DNA of 64,000 bases from Bifidobacterium scardovii JCM 12489 = DSM 13734 (lineage in GTDB: Bacteria; Actinomycetota; Actinomycetes; Actinomycetales; Bifidobacteriaceae): NCBI RefSeq assembly GCF_001042635.1, contig NZ_AP012331.1:124001-188000 (forward strand). The letters are read 5' to 3'. Shown piece after piece: positions 30,322-39,084 of the stretch (position 1 is the stretch's first letter; each line of letters starts with the position of its first letter). The notes under the pieces are model-generated. The model saw only the letters and a program-made list of their open reading frames with translations, searched no databases and was not told the DNA's origin. The position numbers and the translations under genes were made by a program.

Positions 30322-31995
30322 ATGGATACATGTGTCATGAATGGCAGTGAAGGAGCCGGCGGTACGGGAACCGGCACGGCGACCGCGGCGGACGGCGGCG
30401 AGGTGCGGTTCGAGCGGTGCAGCAACGCCCGGGTCGTGGAGCGGCGCGATGACGGCAGCCCGTGGCTGATCCGCTCCGCGGCGCCGGACGATCTGACCGA
30501 CGCCGACGAAGCACGGTTGCGGGGGCTCGGAGTGTCCACCATCGTCGACCTGCGCGAACCCGGCGAGGGGCATCCCCGGCATTTCCGCGGCATCACGACC
30601 GTGCCGGTCCCGATATACCGCCTTGAAGGCGGAGCGCCGCGCACCGGCACGCTGGAAGGCATCTACGCGTTCATGCTCCGGCACCGCGGCGCGGATCTCG
30701 CGCGGGCCGTCGGCGCCATCGCCGACGCGCCGGGCGCGGCTTTGGTGCACTGCAGCATCGGCAAGGACCGAACCGGGCTGGTCGTCGCGCTGGCCCGGCT
30801 CGCCGCGGGGTCTGCCCAACAGGGGATCATCGACGACTACGCGCTTTCCGGGGGCCGGCTGGGCGACGCCATCCGCCGGCGCACGCTGGAGGAGGTCGAC
30901 CAGGATGCGCCCGGCGAGCCCGAGCATTCCGACACCCTTCGCATGCGGCTGGACAGCCCGGTGAGCATGATGGCGTCGATCTGCGACCAGTTGCAGGGGC
31001 CGCAGGGCGCCGTGCGCTATCTGCTGCGCAACGGCCTGGCGCAGACCCAGCTCGCGGCCCTGCGCGGCAAATGCGCGTCCGCCGGGCGGCTCACCATACT
31101 GCACCTGTCCGATCTGCATGCCGAGCAGCCCCCGGCACGGCTGTTCGGCCACATCGACTCCCTGGATGCGGTGGCCAAGGTCCCCGATTACCTGCGCTCC
31201 CTGGCGGTCCGGCCTGATGCGATCGTCGTCACCGGCGATCTGATCCACCATGACGTTCGCGCCTATCGGCGGGTATGCGAGGCGCTGCAGCGGCTGTCCG
31301 ACGATCTTGGCGCGCCGCTGTGCGTCGTTCCGGGCAACCATGACGACGTGGATGCCGCGGCGGATGCGCTCGGGCGGTATACCACGGCCGCCGTCGCGCC
31401 GCAGTCGTTCGGCGTCCGCGGGTACACCCTGCATCTGCTCGACAGCAGCGAGGGATATATCGCTCCCGAGGCGCTGGCCGGGCTGCGGAAGAGTCTGCAC
31501 GCGCCGTGCGCGGGTGACGGGGCCGATCAGGACGGGGCCGGCTTGTCCGGTCGGGACTCGGCGAGCGGGAATTGCGGCGGTCCGTCGATTCTGGTCATGC
31601 ACCACAGCCCCGTCGGATCGCTGATGCCGTCGCTGCGGCACATCGCGCTGCATAACGCGGATGCCTTGGCGGACGCGATCTCCGGCGCGGACGTGCGGCT
31701 GATCCTCGCCGGGCATTTCCACCATGCGATGCAGGGCGTGTTCCACGGCGTGCCGGTATGCGTGGCGCCATCCATGGCTTACGAACAGCGCATGGACGCC
31801 GGAACGGGGCTGGTCGAGGGGCGCAGCGGCACCGCCTTCAGCATCGAGGAGCTCGGCCCCGAGGGACTGCGCGTCACGACGGTGCCGATGTCCCTTGCCG
31901 ACGACACGCTGTTTTCGGTGCCGGCCGGCACCTCCACCCATCCGGGGCACCAGCATCATTCGCGGCCGAGCGTCGAGCTGGCGGCCGCGCGCTGA
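30322..31995 (+). CDS. Tyrosine-phosphatase-like :: metallophosphoesterase fusion
   Basis: 557 residues. The N-terminal domain (~30-245) has the PTP-like active site HCSIGKDRTG (C144, R150) with the Y_phosphatase3 layout (VSTIVDLREP). The C-terminal domain (~255-530) is a calcineurin-like phosphoesterase with all metal motifs: SDLH (D264, H266), GDLIHHD, GNHDD (338-342), MHHSP and GHFHH (464-468). A two-phosphatase fusion right after an organophosphate-type ABC importer suggests stepwise removal of phosphate from an imported phosphoester. No signal peptide is seen, so it acts in the cytoplasm. Substrate unknown. Confidence 0.8.
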   Translation: MDTCVMNGSEGAGGTGTGTATAADGGEVRFERCSNARVVERRDDGSPWLIRSAAPDDLTDADEARLRGLGVSTIVDLREPGEGHPRHFRGITTVPVPIYRLEGGAPRTGTLEGIYAFMLRHRGADLARAVGAIADAPGAALVHCSIGKDRTGLVVALARLAAGSAQQGIIDDYALSGGRLGDAIRRRTLEEVDQDAPGEPEHSDTLRMRLDSPVSMMASICDQLQGPQGAVRYLLRNGLAQTQLAALRGKCASAGRLTILHLSDLHAEQPPARLFGHIDSLDAVAKVPDYLRSLAVRPDAIVVTGDLIHHDVRAYRRVCEALQRLSDDLGAPLCVVPGNHDDVDAAADALGRYTTAAVAPQSFGVRGYTLHLLDSSEGYIAPEALAGLRKSLHAPCAGDGADQDGAGLSGRDSASGNCGGPSILVMHHSPVGSLMPSLRHIALHNADALADAISGADVRLILAGHFHHAMQGVFHGVPVCVAPSMAYEQRMDAGTGLVEGRSGTAFSIEELGPEGLRVTTVPMSLADDTLFSVPAGTSTHPGHQHHSRPSVELAAAR

Positions 31996-32131
31996 TACGC
32001 CGTCGTTGCCTTCGCGTTGCCTCGCGTCGCTTTCGCGTCTTTTTCACGCCGCCGCGGATGCGCCGTGGCGGCATTGCCTCTGTCCCGTGATCCGTGGTAG
32101 ACTGGCAACTCGTGCGCGCAAGCGTGCGAGC

Positions 32132-32205
32132 GCGGATGTAGTTCATCGGTAGAACGACAGCTTCCCAAGCTGTAGAGGCGGGTTCGACTCCCGTCATCCG
32201 CTCCA
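32132..32205 (+). tRNA. tRNA-Gly (CCC)
   Basis: GCGGATG/CATCCGC acceptor stem. D arm TAGTTCATCGGTAGAACG, anticodon stem ACAGC/GCTGT around TTCCCAA (anticodon CCC), T arm GGCGGGTTCGACTCCCGTC. Discriminator T, then encoded CCA at 32203-32205. A terminator follows directly. Confidence 0.95.
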
Positions 32206-32209
32206 CCAG

Positions 32210-32243
32210 AAACCGTTGGAATTCCAACGGTTTCTTTGTTTTT
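32210..32243 (+). terminator. Terminator of tRNA-Gly
   Basis: A perfect palindrome AAACCGTTGGAA/TTCCAACGGTTT (32210-32233) followed by CTTTGTTTTT. Confidence 0.85.
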
Positions 32244-32344
32244 CGGGGTGCAGGCGGCGCTTCTGTGCCACGGGAGGCATAGGGCCCGTTTCAGTGCCCT
32301 ACCGAGGTCCCATTGCTGTGCAGCCCCGTCACGGTGCGTCTTCG

Positions 32345-32439
32345 CTAGTATTTCGCGCCGTTACTTCGTTGGGTAATTCTGGCTCCCCTCGCTGAGGGGA
32401 GCCAGAATTACCCAACGAAGTAACGGCATGGGATACTAG
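32345..32439. repeat. Family I MITE, nearly perfect palindrome, at the end of mug
   Basis: 95 bases from CTAG to CTAG. The left arm (CTAGTATTTCGCGCCGTTAC, then TTCGTTGGGTAATTCTGG) and the right arm are almost exact complements, with the core CTCCCCTCGCTGAGGGGAG. The terminal CTAG at 32436-32439 contributes the TAG stop codon of the minus-strand uracil-glycosylase gene. Confidence 0.85.
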
Positions 32440-33074
32440 CGCGCGGCGGCGAGATCCAGACCGGCTGCGTCGGCGACCCTGCGCCACCAGTCGACCAGCA
32501 CCGGCATGGTGGCGTGCGCGTTCAACCCGCTGGGCTGGGGAATCACCCACAGCTGCGCGCCTCCGAACCGGTCGGTCTCTTCCGCGGTGAGGTCCTGCAG
32601 TCCCAGCGAGGCGGACTTGTCGGCGAACGCCTGCCGGTACGCCGTGATGCCCAGTATCGCAATGACCCGGGGATGGATCCTCGCGCACAGCTCCCGCAGC
32701 CGATCGGCGCCTTGGCGCAGCTCGGCGGTGTTCAGCTCGCTCGCTTTCGCGGTGGCGCGATTGACGAGATTGGTAAGCCCGATGCCGCGGTCGATCATCA
32801 TGCGCTCATCGCGAAGATGCAGGCCGTAACTGGCGTCCACCTGCCACGGCGTGAGCCCCGAGGCGAAGAGCGACGGCCAGAATCGGTTGCCGGGATAGGC
32901 GAAGGGCGCGTTGACCGCGGCCGTCCATAACCCGGGGTTGATGCCCACGATAAGCAGTTTGGGGTGCGGGCAGCGGATGTCGTCGACCGTGCCGTCGACG
33001 AAACCGGCGAGCTCGGTGCGTTTCGGACGACGGCCTTCCAGCGGAGAATGTCGAATATCGCTCACGGGTTCCAT
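32436..33074 (-). CDS. mug: Mismatch-specific uracil/thymine-DNA glycosylase
   Basis: 212 residues. Family motifs: GINPGLWTAAVNAPFAYPGNRFWPSLFASGL (active-site GINPG with Asn, then the PGNRFW loop), GIGLTNLVNRATAKASEL, and WVIPQPSGLNAH near the end. It excises uracil or thymine from G mismatches. The stop codon lies inside an adjacent MITE (CTAG), so the original last residues may have been replaced; the length is still normal for the family. Start ATG 33074. Confidence 0.93.
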   Translation of the reverse strand: MEPVSDIRHSPLEGRRPKRTELAGFVDGTVDDIRCPHPKLLIVGINPGLWTAAVNAPFAYPGNRFWPSLFASGLTPWQVDASYGLHLRDERMMIDRGIGLTNLVNRATAKASELNTAELRQGADRLRELCARIHPRVIAILGITAYRQAFADKSASLGLQDLTAEETDRFGGAQLWVIPQPSGLNAHATMPVLVDWWRRVADAAGLDLAAAR

Positions 33075-33114
33075 GGTAGTCGTGCCCCGCTTACGGCGGT
33101 TTGCGGCGTAGGTT

Positions 33115-33222
33115 CGAGTTGTCGGTGCGCCGGTCAGTAGTGAAACCGGTTGTTCTGGATCGAATGGCGCATGTCAAACGTTATATGTGGGGGAGTGTCC
33201 GAGAGCGTGCACCGACAACTCG
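33115..33222. repeat. MITE family II copy A
   Basis: 108 bases with terminal inverted repeats CGAGTTGTCGGTGCG and TGCACCGACAACTCG. The interior is unrelated to the other copies (40624-40740, 51536-51643). Lies between mug and the deacetylase gene. Confidence 0.8.
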
Positions 33223-33244
33223 ACTGTGCCGTACCAAAGCCCCC

Positions 33245-34450
33245 TCACGCCATCTGCATCAGCTGATCGATGGTGACGAATTCGTACCCTTGGGCGCGTA
33301 GATCGTCGATGATGCGAGGCAGCGCCTTGACGTCCTGCGAGCGGTCGCCCCCGCCGTCGTGCATAAGCACGATGGCGCCGTTGTGCGCGTTGCTGAGCAC
33401 CGCGTCGTGGATGGCGTTCGGCCCGGGGCGCTTCCAATCCAGCGTATCGATGTCCCATAGCACGTTCATGTCGATCAGATCCGACGCGTCGGTCCACTGC
33501 TTCGTGCCGAACGCCCCGTACGGCGCTCGCAGGATCCGCGTATCCACGCCCGATGCGGCCTTGATGCCGGCGAATCCGCCGGTGATCTCGGCCCGCATCG
33601 CGGCCTTGTCCAGCTTGGTCAGATCCGGGTGCGTGTTGCTGTGATTGGCGATCTGGTGCCCCTCGGCCAGAGCGCGCTGCTCGACCGCCGGGAACGCCGC
33701 GGCCTGCGAGCCCAGATTGAAGAATGTGGCGTGAACGCCTTTGTCGCGCAGGATGTCGAGGATCGCCGGGCTCTGCGGGCCCGGCCCGTCGTCGAAGGTC
33801 AGCGCGATCACCTTGCGGCCGGCCGGTCTGGGATTGAGCGGCTCGACCACCAGATCGACCGGCGGTTCGGTGACGCCCTTGTCGGCCTTCTTCCCGGACT
33901 TCTTGCCGACCCAGATCTCGCGCACGCCGTCGCGCCCGTGTTGCCTGACCCGTTGGATGGCGCCGCCGGCGATCACGATATTCGAGCCGTGCGGCACCGG
34001 TTCGCGGCTCACGTCATGTGCTTCGGTCGTATCCTTGCCGGATTCGACCGTCACGTCGGCGTGCTCGGGAACGGCGGTGGTCTCGCGGTCCCGCGCGGCG
34101 ATCTCATGGCCGTTCACCGCGGTGCTGACCGGTTCCCCGCCATGCTGGTCGAGCACGTCGCCGGTGACCGCCAGCAACCGCCCGGGAACGGCGCCGAAAT
34201 CATCGTTGCCGGCCATCAGCGCGCCCAGCGTGGTGTCGACGCGCATGCTGACCGATGAGCCGTTGACGGTGATGTCGATGGAACGCCAGTGATGTTGCCA
34301 CATCCACCACGACCATGCCGCCGCGCAGGCTCCGGCCGCGATCGCCACAGTGATCGCTATGCCGGCCAGCACACGCGGCCATACGCGCCGTTTGAGTGGC
34401 CTGTGGTGCCTGCCCAATGGCGGATTCACCCGTGATGCGTTGCCGTACAT
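33245..34450 (-). CDS. Membrane-anchored polysaccharide deacetylase (NodB family)
   Basis: 401 residues from ATG 34450, chosen for GGGAGAGG upstream; an in-frame ATG at 34537 lacks one. One membrane span (VLAGIAITVAIAAGACAAAWSWWMW). A ubiquitin-like/G5-type stalk begins with DITVNGSSVSMRVDTTLGALM, followed by a Lys-rich linker. The NodB domain has LTFDDGPGPQS (catalytic DD), HSNTHPDL (metal His pair), RAPYGAFG and VLWDIDTLDW. It would remove acetyl groups from peptidoglycan or cell-surface glycan outside the membrane. Confidence 0.9.
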   Translation of the reverse strand: MYGNASRVNPPLGRHHRPLKRRVWPRVLAGIAITVAIAAGACAAAWSWWMWQHHWRSIDITVNGSSVSMRVDTTLGALMAGNDDFGAVPGRLLAVTGDVLDQHGGEPVSTAVNGHEIAARDRETTAVPEHADVTVESGKDTTEAHDVSREPVPHGSNIVIAGGAIQRVRQHGRDGVREIWVGKKSGKKADKGVTEPPVDLVVEPLNPRPAGRKVIALTFDDGPGPQSPAILDILRDKGVHATFFNLGSQAAAFPAVEQRALAEGHQIANHSNTHPDLTKLDKAAMRAEITGGFAGIKAASGVDTRILRAPYGAFGTKQWTDASDLIDMNVLWDIDTLDWKRPGPNAIHDAVLSNAHNGAIVLMHDGGGDRSQDVKALPRIIDDLRAQGYEFVTIDQLMQMA

Positions 34451-34935
34451 GCCTCTCCCTGTAATCCTATTGACGCTTGCGGCCGATCGGCCCGGCGCGC
34501 CCGCCTGCGCGACCGGTGCTTCCGGCGTGCGGCTCATGGCATGTAGCTTATTGTATGGCTGGTGGCGCGCGGAGCGCGATGCCCTGCGGCATCATGTCGT
34601 GCCATGCCGCGGCAAGGGGGTATTGCCCGGCATGGTTATGGATCGTTTCCGATCGTGCTGGTACTGCGGCCGGAGTGTTTCCGGGATTGGGATATGCCGG
34701 CCGGCCGCGCTCCGGCAGCGGTGCGTAGCCAAGGGATTCGGGGGTGTACGCCGGGGCGGAAACGCGGGAATGACCCCATGGATTGCCGATTCCGATGCCC
34801 GCTGCGCCCCGTTCCGCCGGCATACCGCCATTCGGTGAGCTCCGCGCCGCGCGGGCAAGGTGATCTTGCGCACATTCGCCGCCGAGGCCTCCCCGACAAT
34901 GCGATTCGTCACTCGGCGGCGGGATAATGGAAGCC
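34451..34935. other. Intergenic region upstream of the aldolase gene
   Basis: No supported gene. Several frames are open, but none has a ribosome site or protein-like composition. GATAATGG just before 34936 could serve as a -10 box for the aldolase gene, which lacks a clear Shine-Dalgarno. No other structure seen. Confidence 0.4.
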
Positions 34936-36024
34936 ATGACTATCGCAACTGCCGAACGCTATGCCGAAATGCTGGATGCCGCCCGCCACGGCGGATACGC
35001 CTATCCCGCGATCAACGTGACCAGCACGCAGACGCTCAACGCCGCGCTGCAGGGATTCGCCGAGGCCGAGTCCGACGGCATCATCCAGGTGTCGGTCGGC
35101 GGCTCCTCCTATTTCTCCGGCCAAAGCGTGAACGACCGCGTGGTCGGGTCGCTCGCGTTCGCCGCATTCGCGCACGAGGTGGCGAAGCGCTACCCGAACA
35201 TCACGGTCGCGCTGCACACCGACCACTGCGCCAAGCAGTACCTGGACGGCTGGGTCCGCCCGCTGCTCGCGCACGAGGCCGAACAGGTCAAGCGCGGCGA
35301 GGAGCCGACGTTCCAGTCGCATATGTGGGACGGCTCGACTGTGCCGCTGGAGGAGAACCTGGACATCGCTGCGGAGCTGCTCGAGAAATCCGTCCGCGCG
35401 CATACGGTGCTGGAGATCGAGATCGGCGCGGTCGGCGGCGAGGAGGACGGGCATTCCGCGGAGATCAACGAAAAGCTGTATTCCACGCCGGCCGACGGCG
35501 TGCGCGTGGCGGAGCGGCTCGGCCTCGGCGAGCACGGCCGCTATATGGCCGCCTTCACCTTCGGCAACGTGCACGGTGCATACAAGCCGGGCGTGGTCAA
35601 GCTCCGCCCGGAACTGCTGCGCGACATCCAGTCCGAAGTGTGGGACGCGGCCCTCGACGGCCGTCTTGGGTCGCTGGGCGCGTCGGCGGTGTCCGCGTGC
35701 GCGCTGCCGGACATGCCCGAGCGCAAGCCCTTCGCGCTGGTGTTCCACGGCGGTTCCGGCTCCACGCCCGACGAGATCGCTCGCGCGGTGAGCTACGGCG
35801 TGGTCAAGATGAACATCGACACGGACACGCAGTACGCCTTTACGCGCGCGGTCGCCGGCCACATGTTCGCGCATTACGACGCCGTGCTCAAGATCGACGG
35901 CGAGGTCGGCAACAAGAAGCTGTACGACCCGCGCTCCTGGGGCCGCGAGGCCGAATCGGCCATGGCCGCCCGCGTGGTCGAGGCGTGCCGGCAGCTCGGC
36001 TCGGCCGGCAAGGCACTGAAGTAG
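34936..36024 (+). CDS. fba: Class II fructose-bisphosphate aldolase
   Basis: 362 residues from MTIATAERYAEML (34936); an ATG nine bases upstream is in frame. Class II signatures: LHTDHCAK (catalytic Asp and zinc His), a second region EIEIGAVGGEEDGH with zinc ligands, TFGNVHGAYKPG (zinc His), LVFHGGSGSTPDEIARAVSYGVVKMNIDTDTQYAF. It splits fructose-1,6-bisphosphate. In bifidobacteria the main route is the fructose-6-phosphate shunt, so this enzyme serves mainly gluconeogenic or partial glycolytic flux. Confidence 0.95.
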   Translation: MTIATAERYAEMLDAARHGGYAYPAINVTSTQTLNAALQGFAEAESDGIIQVSVGGSSYFSGQSVNDRVVGSLAFAAFAHEVAKRYPNITVALHTDHCAKQYLDGWVRPLLAHEAEQVKRGEEPTFQSHMWDGSTVPLEENLDIAAELLEKSVRAHTVLEIEIGAVGGEEDGHSAEINEKLYSTPADGVRVAERLGLGEHGRYMAAFTFGNVHGAYKPGVVKLRPELLRDIQSEVWDAALDGRLGSLGASAVSACALPDMPERKPFALVFHGGSGSTPDEIARAVSYGVVKMNIDTDTQYAFTRAVAGHMFAHYDAVLKIDGEVGNKKLYDPRSWGREAESAMAARVVEACRQLGSAGKALK

Positions 36025-36129
36025 CGAAGCGGCGGGCGGCCTTCGGACTCGCGTTCGCCGGCGTGGTAGCGGTAGAGGCTGTACGGTAGTCTGTGTTCGG
36101 CGGAAAAGGCGATGTTGCGGAGGTGTGTT

Positions 36130-37416
36130 ATGCCCGGAATCGTATTGATCGGTGCCCAGTGGGGCGACGAAGGCAAAGGCAAGGCGACCGATCTGATCGG
36201 CACCAAGGTCGACTATGTGGCGCGCTTCAACGGCGGCAACAACGCAGGCCACAGCGTGGTCGTGGGCGACGAGTCGTACGCGCTGCACCTGCTGCCGTCC
36301 GGCATCATCAGCCCGAAGGCCACCCCGGTCATCGGCAACGGCGTCGTCATCGATCCGGAAGTGCTGTTCGAGGAGATCGACGGCCTGCAGAGCCGCGGCG
36401 TGGACTGCTCCCGTCTGCTGGTGAGCGAGGCCGCGCACGTCATCGCGCCGTATCACCGCACGCTTGACAAGGTGACCGAGCGCTTCCTCGGCAAGCACAA
36501 GATCGGCACCACCGGCCGTGGCATCGGCCCGGCCTACGCCGACAAGATCAACCGCGTGGGCATCCGCGTCCACGACCTGTTCAACGAGCAGCATCTGCGC
36601 GACAAGGTCGAGGCCAGCCTGCACCAGAAGAACCAGATTCTGGTCAAGCTGTACAACCGCCGCGCCGTCGACGTGGACCGCACCACCGACGAACTGCTCG
36701 CGCTCGGCGAGCGGCTCAAGCCGTATGTCGCCAACACCGGCCTGATCCTCAACAAGGCCCTCGACGCGGGCAAGACCGTGCTGTTCGAGGGCGCGCAGGC
36801 CACCATGCTGGACGTCGACCACGGCACCTATCCGTTCGTGACGTCCTCCAACCCGACCGCCGGCGGCGCCTGCACCGGCACCGGCGTCGGCCCGACCAAG
36901 ATCACCCGCGTGATCGGCGTTTCGAAGGCGTATGTGACCCGCGTCGGCGAGGGCCCGTTCCCCACCGAGCTGTTCGACGAATCCGGCGAATGGCTGCGCC
37001 AGCAGGGCCACGAATTCGGCGTGACCACCGGCCGCCCGCGCCGCTGCGGCTGGTTCGATGCGGTGGTCAACCGCTATGCGAGCCAGGTCAACGGCCTGAC
37101 CGACATCGTGCTCACCAAGCTCGACGTGCTCACCGGGCTCAAGGAGATTCCGATCTGCGTCGCCTATGACGTGGACGGCGAACGCTACGACGATATGCCG
37201 ACCGATCAGGCGGCCTTCACCGCGGCCAAGCCGATCTACGAGACGATGCCCGGCTGGGACGAGGACATTTCCGGCGTGCACCGCTTCGAGGACCTACCGG
37301 CCACCTGCCAGGCGTATGTGAAGCGCCTCGAGGAGCTGTCCGGATGCCGCATCTCCGTGATCGGCACCGGCCCGCAGCGCGACCATATCATTCAGATCCG
37401 TTCGCTGATCGACTGA
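36130..37416 (+). CDS. purA: Adenylosuccinate synthetase
   Basis: 428 residues from ATG 36130, with GGAGGTG upstream. The GTP-binding [22 protein letters not shown] (IMP site), [36 protein letters not shown] and [10 protein letters not shown] are complete. It converts IMP and Asp to adenylosuccinate, the first step to AMP. It is 33 bases upstream of the first crcB-like gene. Confidence 0.97.
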   Translation: MPGIVLIGAQWGDEGKGKATDLIGTKVDYVARFNGGNNAGHSVVVGDESYALHLLPSGIISPKATPVIGNGVVIDPEVLFEEIDGLQSRGVDCSRLLVSEAAHVIAPYHRTLDKVTERFLGKHKIGTTGRGIGPAYADKINRVGIRVHDLFNEQHLRDKVEASLHQKNQILVKLYNRRAVDVDRTTDELLALGERLKPYVANTGLILNKALDAGKTVLFEGAQATMLDVDHGTYPFVTSSNPTAGGACTGTGVGPTKITRVIGVSKAYVTRVGEGPFPTELFDESGEWLRQQGHEFGVTTGRPRRCGWFDAVVNRYASQVNGLTDIVLTKLDVLTGLKEIPICVAYDVDGERYDDMPTDQAAFTAAKPIYETMPGWDEDISGVHRFEDLPATCQAYVKRLEELSGCRISVIGTGPQRDHIIQIRSLID

Positions 37417-37449
37417 TCGCCGTCACTTCGAATTTCCTGAAGATTCACG

Positions 37450-38517
37450 ATGACTGACGATGACGTCCCAGCACTCGAACTGCCGATTTTGAGTGCGGTT
37501 ATGCCGGGAACGCCGGATCATGCCGTTGCGGATGACGCGGGGGAGGCGGCTGCGCCCCCTCCGCCGTCGCCGCCGTTGCCGCCCGCGCGCGACTCGCGTG
37601 AGCCCCGTGAACCTCGTGAGCCCCGTGATCAGGGCGATGCCGCTGATTCGGAGAGCTCGGACGCCGTTGCGGAGCCGGGAGCCGAATCAGGCGCCGAACC
37701 GGCCAACGAACCGGGAGCCGTTGCCGGGGAACCGGCTCCGGCGACCATGGAGATGGCCGCGTCGGCGGTGCGCCTGAATGATGGCGGCCATGCCGCGCCG
37801 CCGCAGATCCCGTTGGCGCCGTTCAAGCGCATGCAGGCCCGGTTCAACCCGCTGGCCGACGGCATGATGTATCTGGTGGTGTTCGTCGGCGGTTTCTTCG
37901 GCACGGCGATGCGCTACGGCCTCAGCCTGGTCATTCCAGCCTCGCCGGCATCCAGCGGCTTCCTGCATTCGTTCCATCTGGCCACTTTTACCGCGAATAT
38001 GCTCGCATGCTGCATTTTCGCCATGCTCACCACGTACATGTCCCAGGCGTCGTGGATTCGCAAGCGCGTGCGCCAACTGGCCAGCCGCGGCGTCGGCATG
38101 GGCATGTGCGGCGGTTTCTCGACGCTGTCCGCGATGGCCATCGAGGACCTGACCTCCGTTCATCAGGGCAGGGTCGCGGGCTTCATGTTCTATACGCTGG
38201 TCAGTTTCGCATGCGGCTTGATCGTGGCATGGCTCGGAACCAGAATCGCGCTCGTGCTTGCGACGAAACGGTCGGTGAGCGTGATCCGCGAATCGCTGGC
38301 GAATCCCGGGTCTTCGGTCAGGGCGTCGGCTCCGCCGTCCGGCGACTACGGGCAGCCGCTGCGGCACGGCCAGGCGACGGCTGGTGGGCTGGCGCTTGGC
38401 GGCATCTCCGGCCAGGGCCAGGACACCACGCTGGTGCCATCGTTCGAGCCGGATCCGGTGACGGATGAGATTCCGCTGGTCGCCGATCCGATGCGGGGGG
38501 AGGCTCGCGAGCAATGA
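37450..38517 (+). CDS. crcB: CrcB/Fluc fluoride channel subunit with long tails
   Basis: 355 residues. Residues 1-~125 are disordered, rich in Pro, Glu and Ala (REPREPREPRD). The membrane core (~137-265) shows GGFFGTAMRYGL and GMCGGFSTLSAM, the Fluc pore motifs, with four spans. The last ~90 residues are a hydrophilic tail. Its stop overlaps the next crcB gene by four bases, so the two subunits probably form a heterodimeric channel. Exports fluoride. No fluoride riboswitch motif is seen upstream. Confidence 0.85.
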   Translation: MTDDDVPALELPILSAVMPGTPDHAVADDAGEAAAPPPPSPPLPPARDSREPREPREPRDQGDAADSESSDAVAEPGAESGAEPANEPGAVAGEPAPATMEMAASAVRLNDGGHAAPPQIPLAPFKRMQARFNPLADGMMYLVVFVGGFFGTAMRYGLSLVIPASPASSGFLHSFHLATFTANMLACCIFAMLTTYMSQASWIRKRVRQLASRGVGMGMCGGFSTLSAMAIEDLTSVHQGRVAGFMFYTLVSFACGLIVAWLGTRIALVLATKRSVSVIRESLANPGSSVRASAPPSGDYGQPLRHGQATAGGLALGGISGQGQDTTLVPSFEPDPVTDEIPLVADPMRGEAREQ

Positions 38518-38888
38518 CCACGGCTTTGTTGATCGCCCTGTGCGGCGGCTTGGGCGCGGTGACCCGCTTCATTCTCAACACGTCGATCCAGCGCTGGTGG
38601 AACCGCGTATTCCCGTTGTCCACGTTCGTGATCAACGTGATCGCCACGTTCTGCGCGGGGGTCGCGGCGGCGGCCTATGCCTACCAGACGGTCGACGAGT
38701 ACACCTACCTGCTGTTCGTCACGGGCTTCCTCGGCGGATTCTCCACGTTCTCCACGGCCATCAACGAGATGGTGTCGCTGGCGCGCAAGGAACGTTTCGG
38801 CATGGCGGCGCTGTATTGCCTGGCGACGATTCTGGTGCCGCTGTGCTGCGTCGCGCTGGGCTGGACGCTGATCGCGGCGACCAGATAG
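38514..38888 (+). CDS. crcB: CrcB/Fluc fluoride channel subunit
   Basis: 124 residues, standard Fluc length, four membrane spans. ALCGGLGAVTRFILNTSI and GFLGGFSTFSTAINEM carry the conserved Gly/Arg and the TFSTF pore segment. Translation is coupled to the larger subunit by an ATGA overlap. Confidence 0.92.
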   Translation: MTTALLIALCGGLGAVTRFILNTSIQRWWNRVFPLSTFVINVIATFCAGVAAAAYAYQTVDEYTYLLFVTGFLGGFSTFSTAINEMVSLARKERFGMAALYCLATILVPLCCVALGWTLIAATR

Positions 38889-38995
38889 CCGGCCGCCGGT
38901 CGGTTGCGGCCGGCGCGGGCGGGTGCAAGCGGCAGCACGAGCGTGTGATGGAAGGTTTTTGTGTAGGCGCCTTGTATCTTGTCCCGCTTCGCGAG

Positions 38996-39022
38996 CGAAC
39001 CGGTTCGACCATGAACTATAAT
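38996..39022 (+). promoter_or_regulatory. LacI-type operator and -10 box before the regulator gene
   Basis: CGAACCGGTTCG palindrome at 38996-39007, ten bases before a perfect TATAAT at 39017-39022. The same palindrome, extended, precedes sucrose phosphorylase. Suggests autoregulation. Confidence 0.65.
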
Positions 39023-39084
39023 AAGACAAGTTGACGAAGTTTGTCGTGGTGGTTGGGTTCATGCGAAACGAAGGAGTGTGTGCT

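Noticed and set aside
30124..31959. A 611-codon minus-strand frame opposite the phosphatase fusion
   Set aside because: Antisense to a protein with both phosphatase active sites intact. Arg/Gln/His-rich shadow composition.
37417..37449. Fluoride riboswitch before the crcB genes
   Set aside because: Only 33 bases separate purA from crcB and no crcB-motif pseudoknot pattern is visible.
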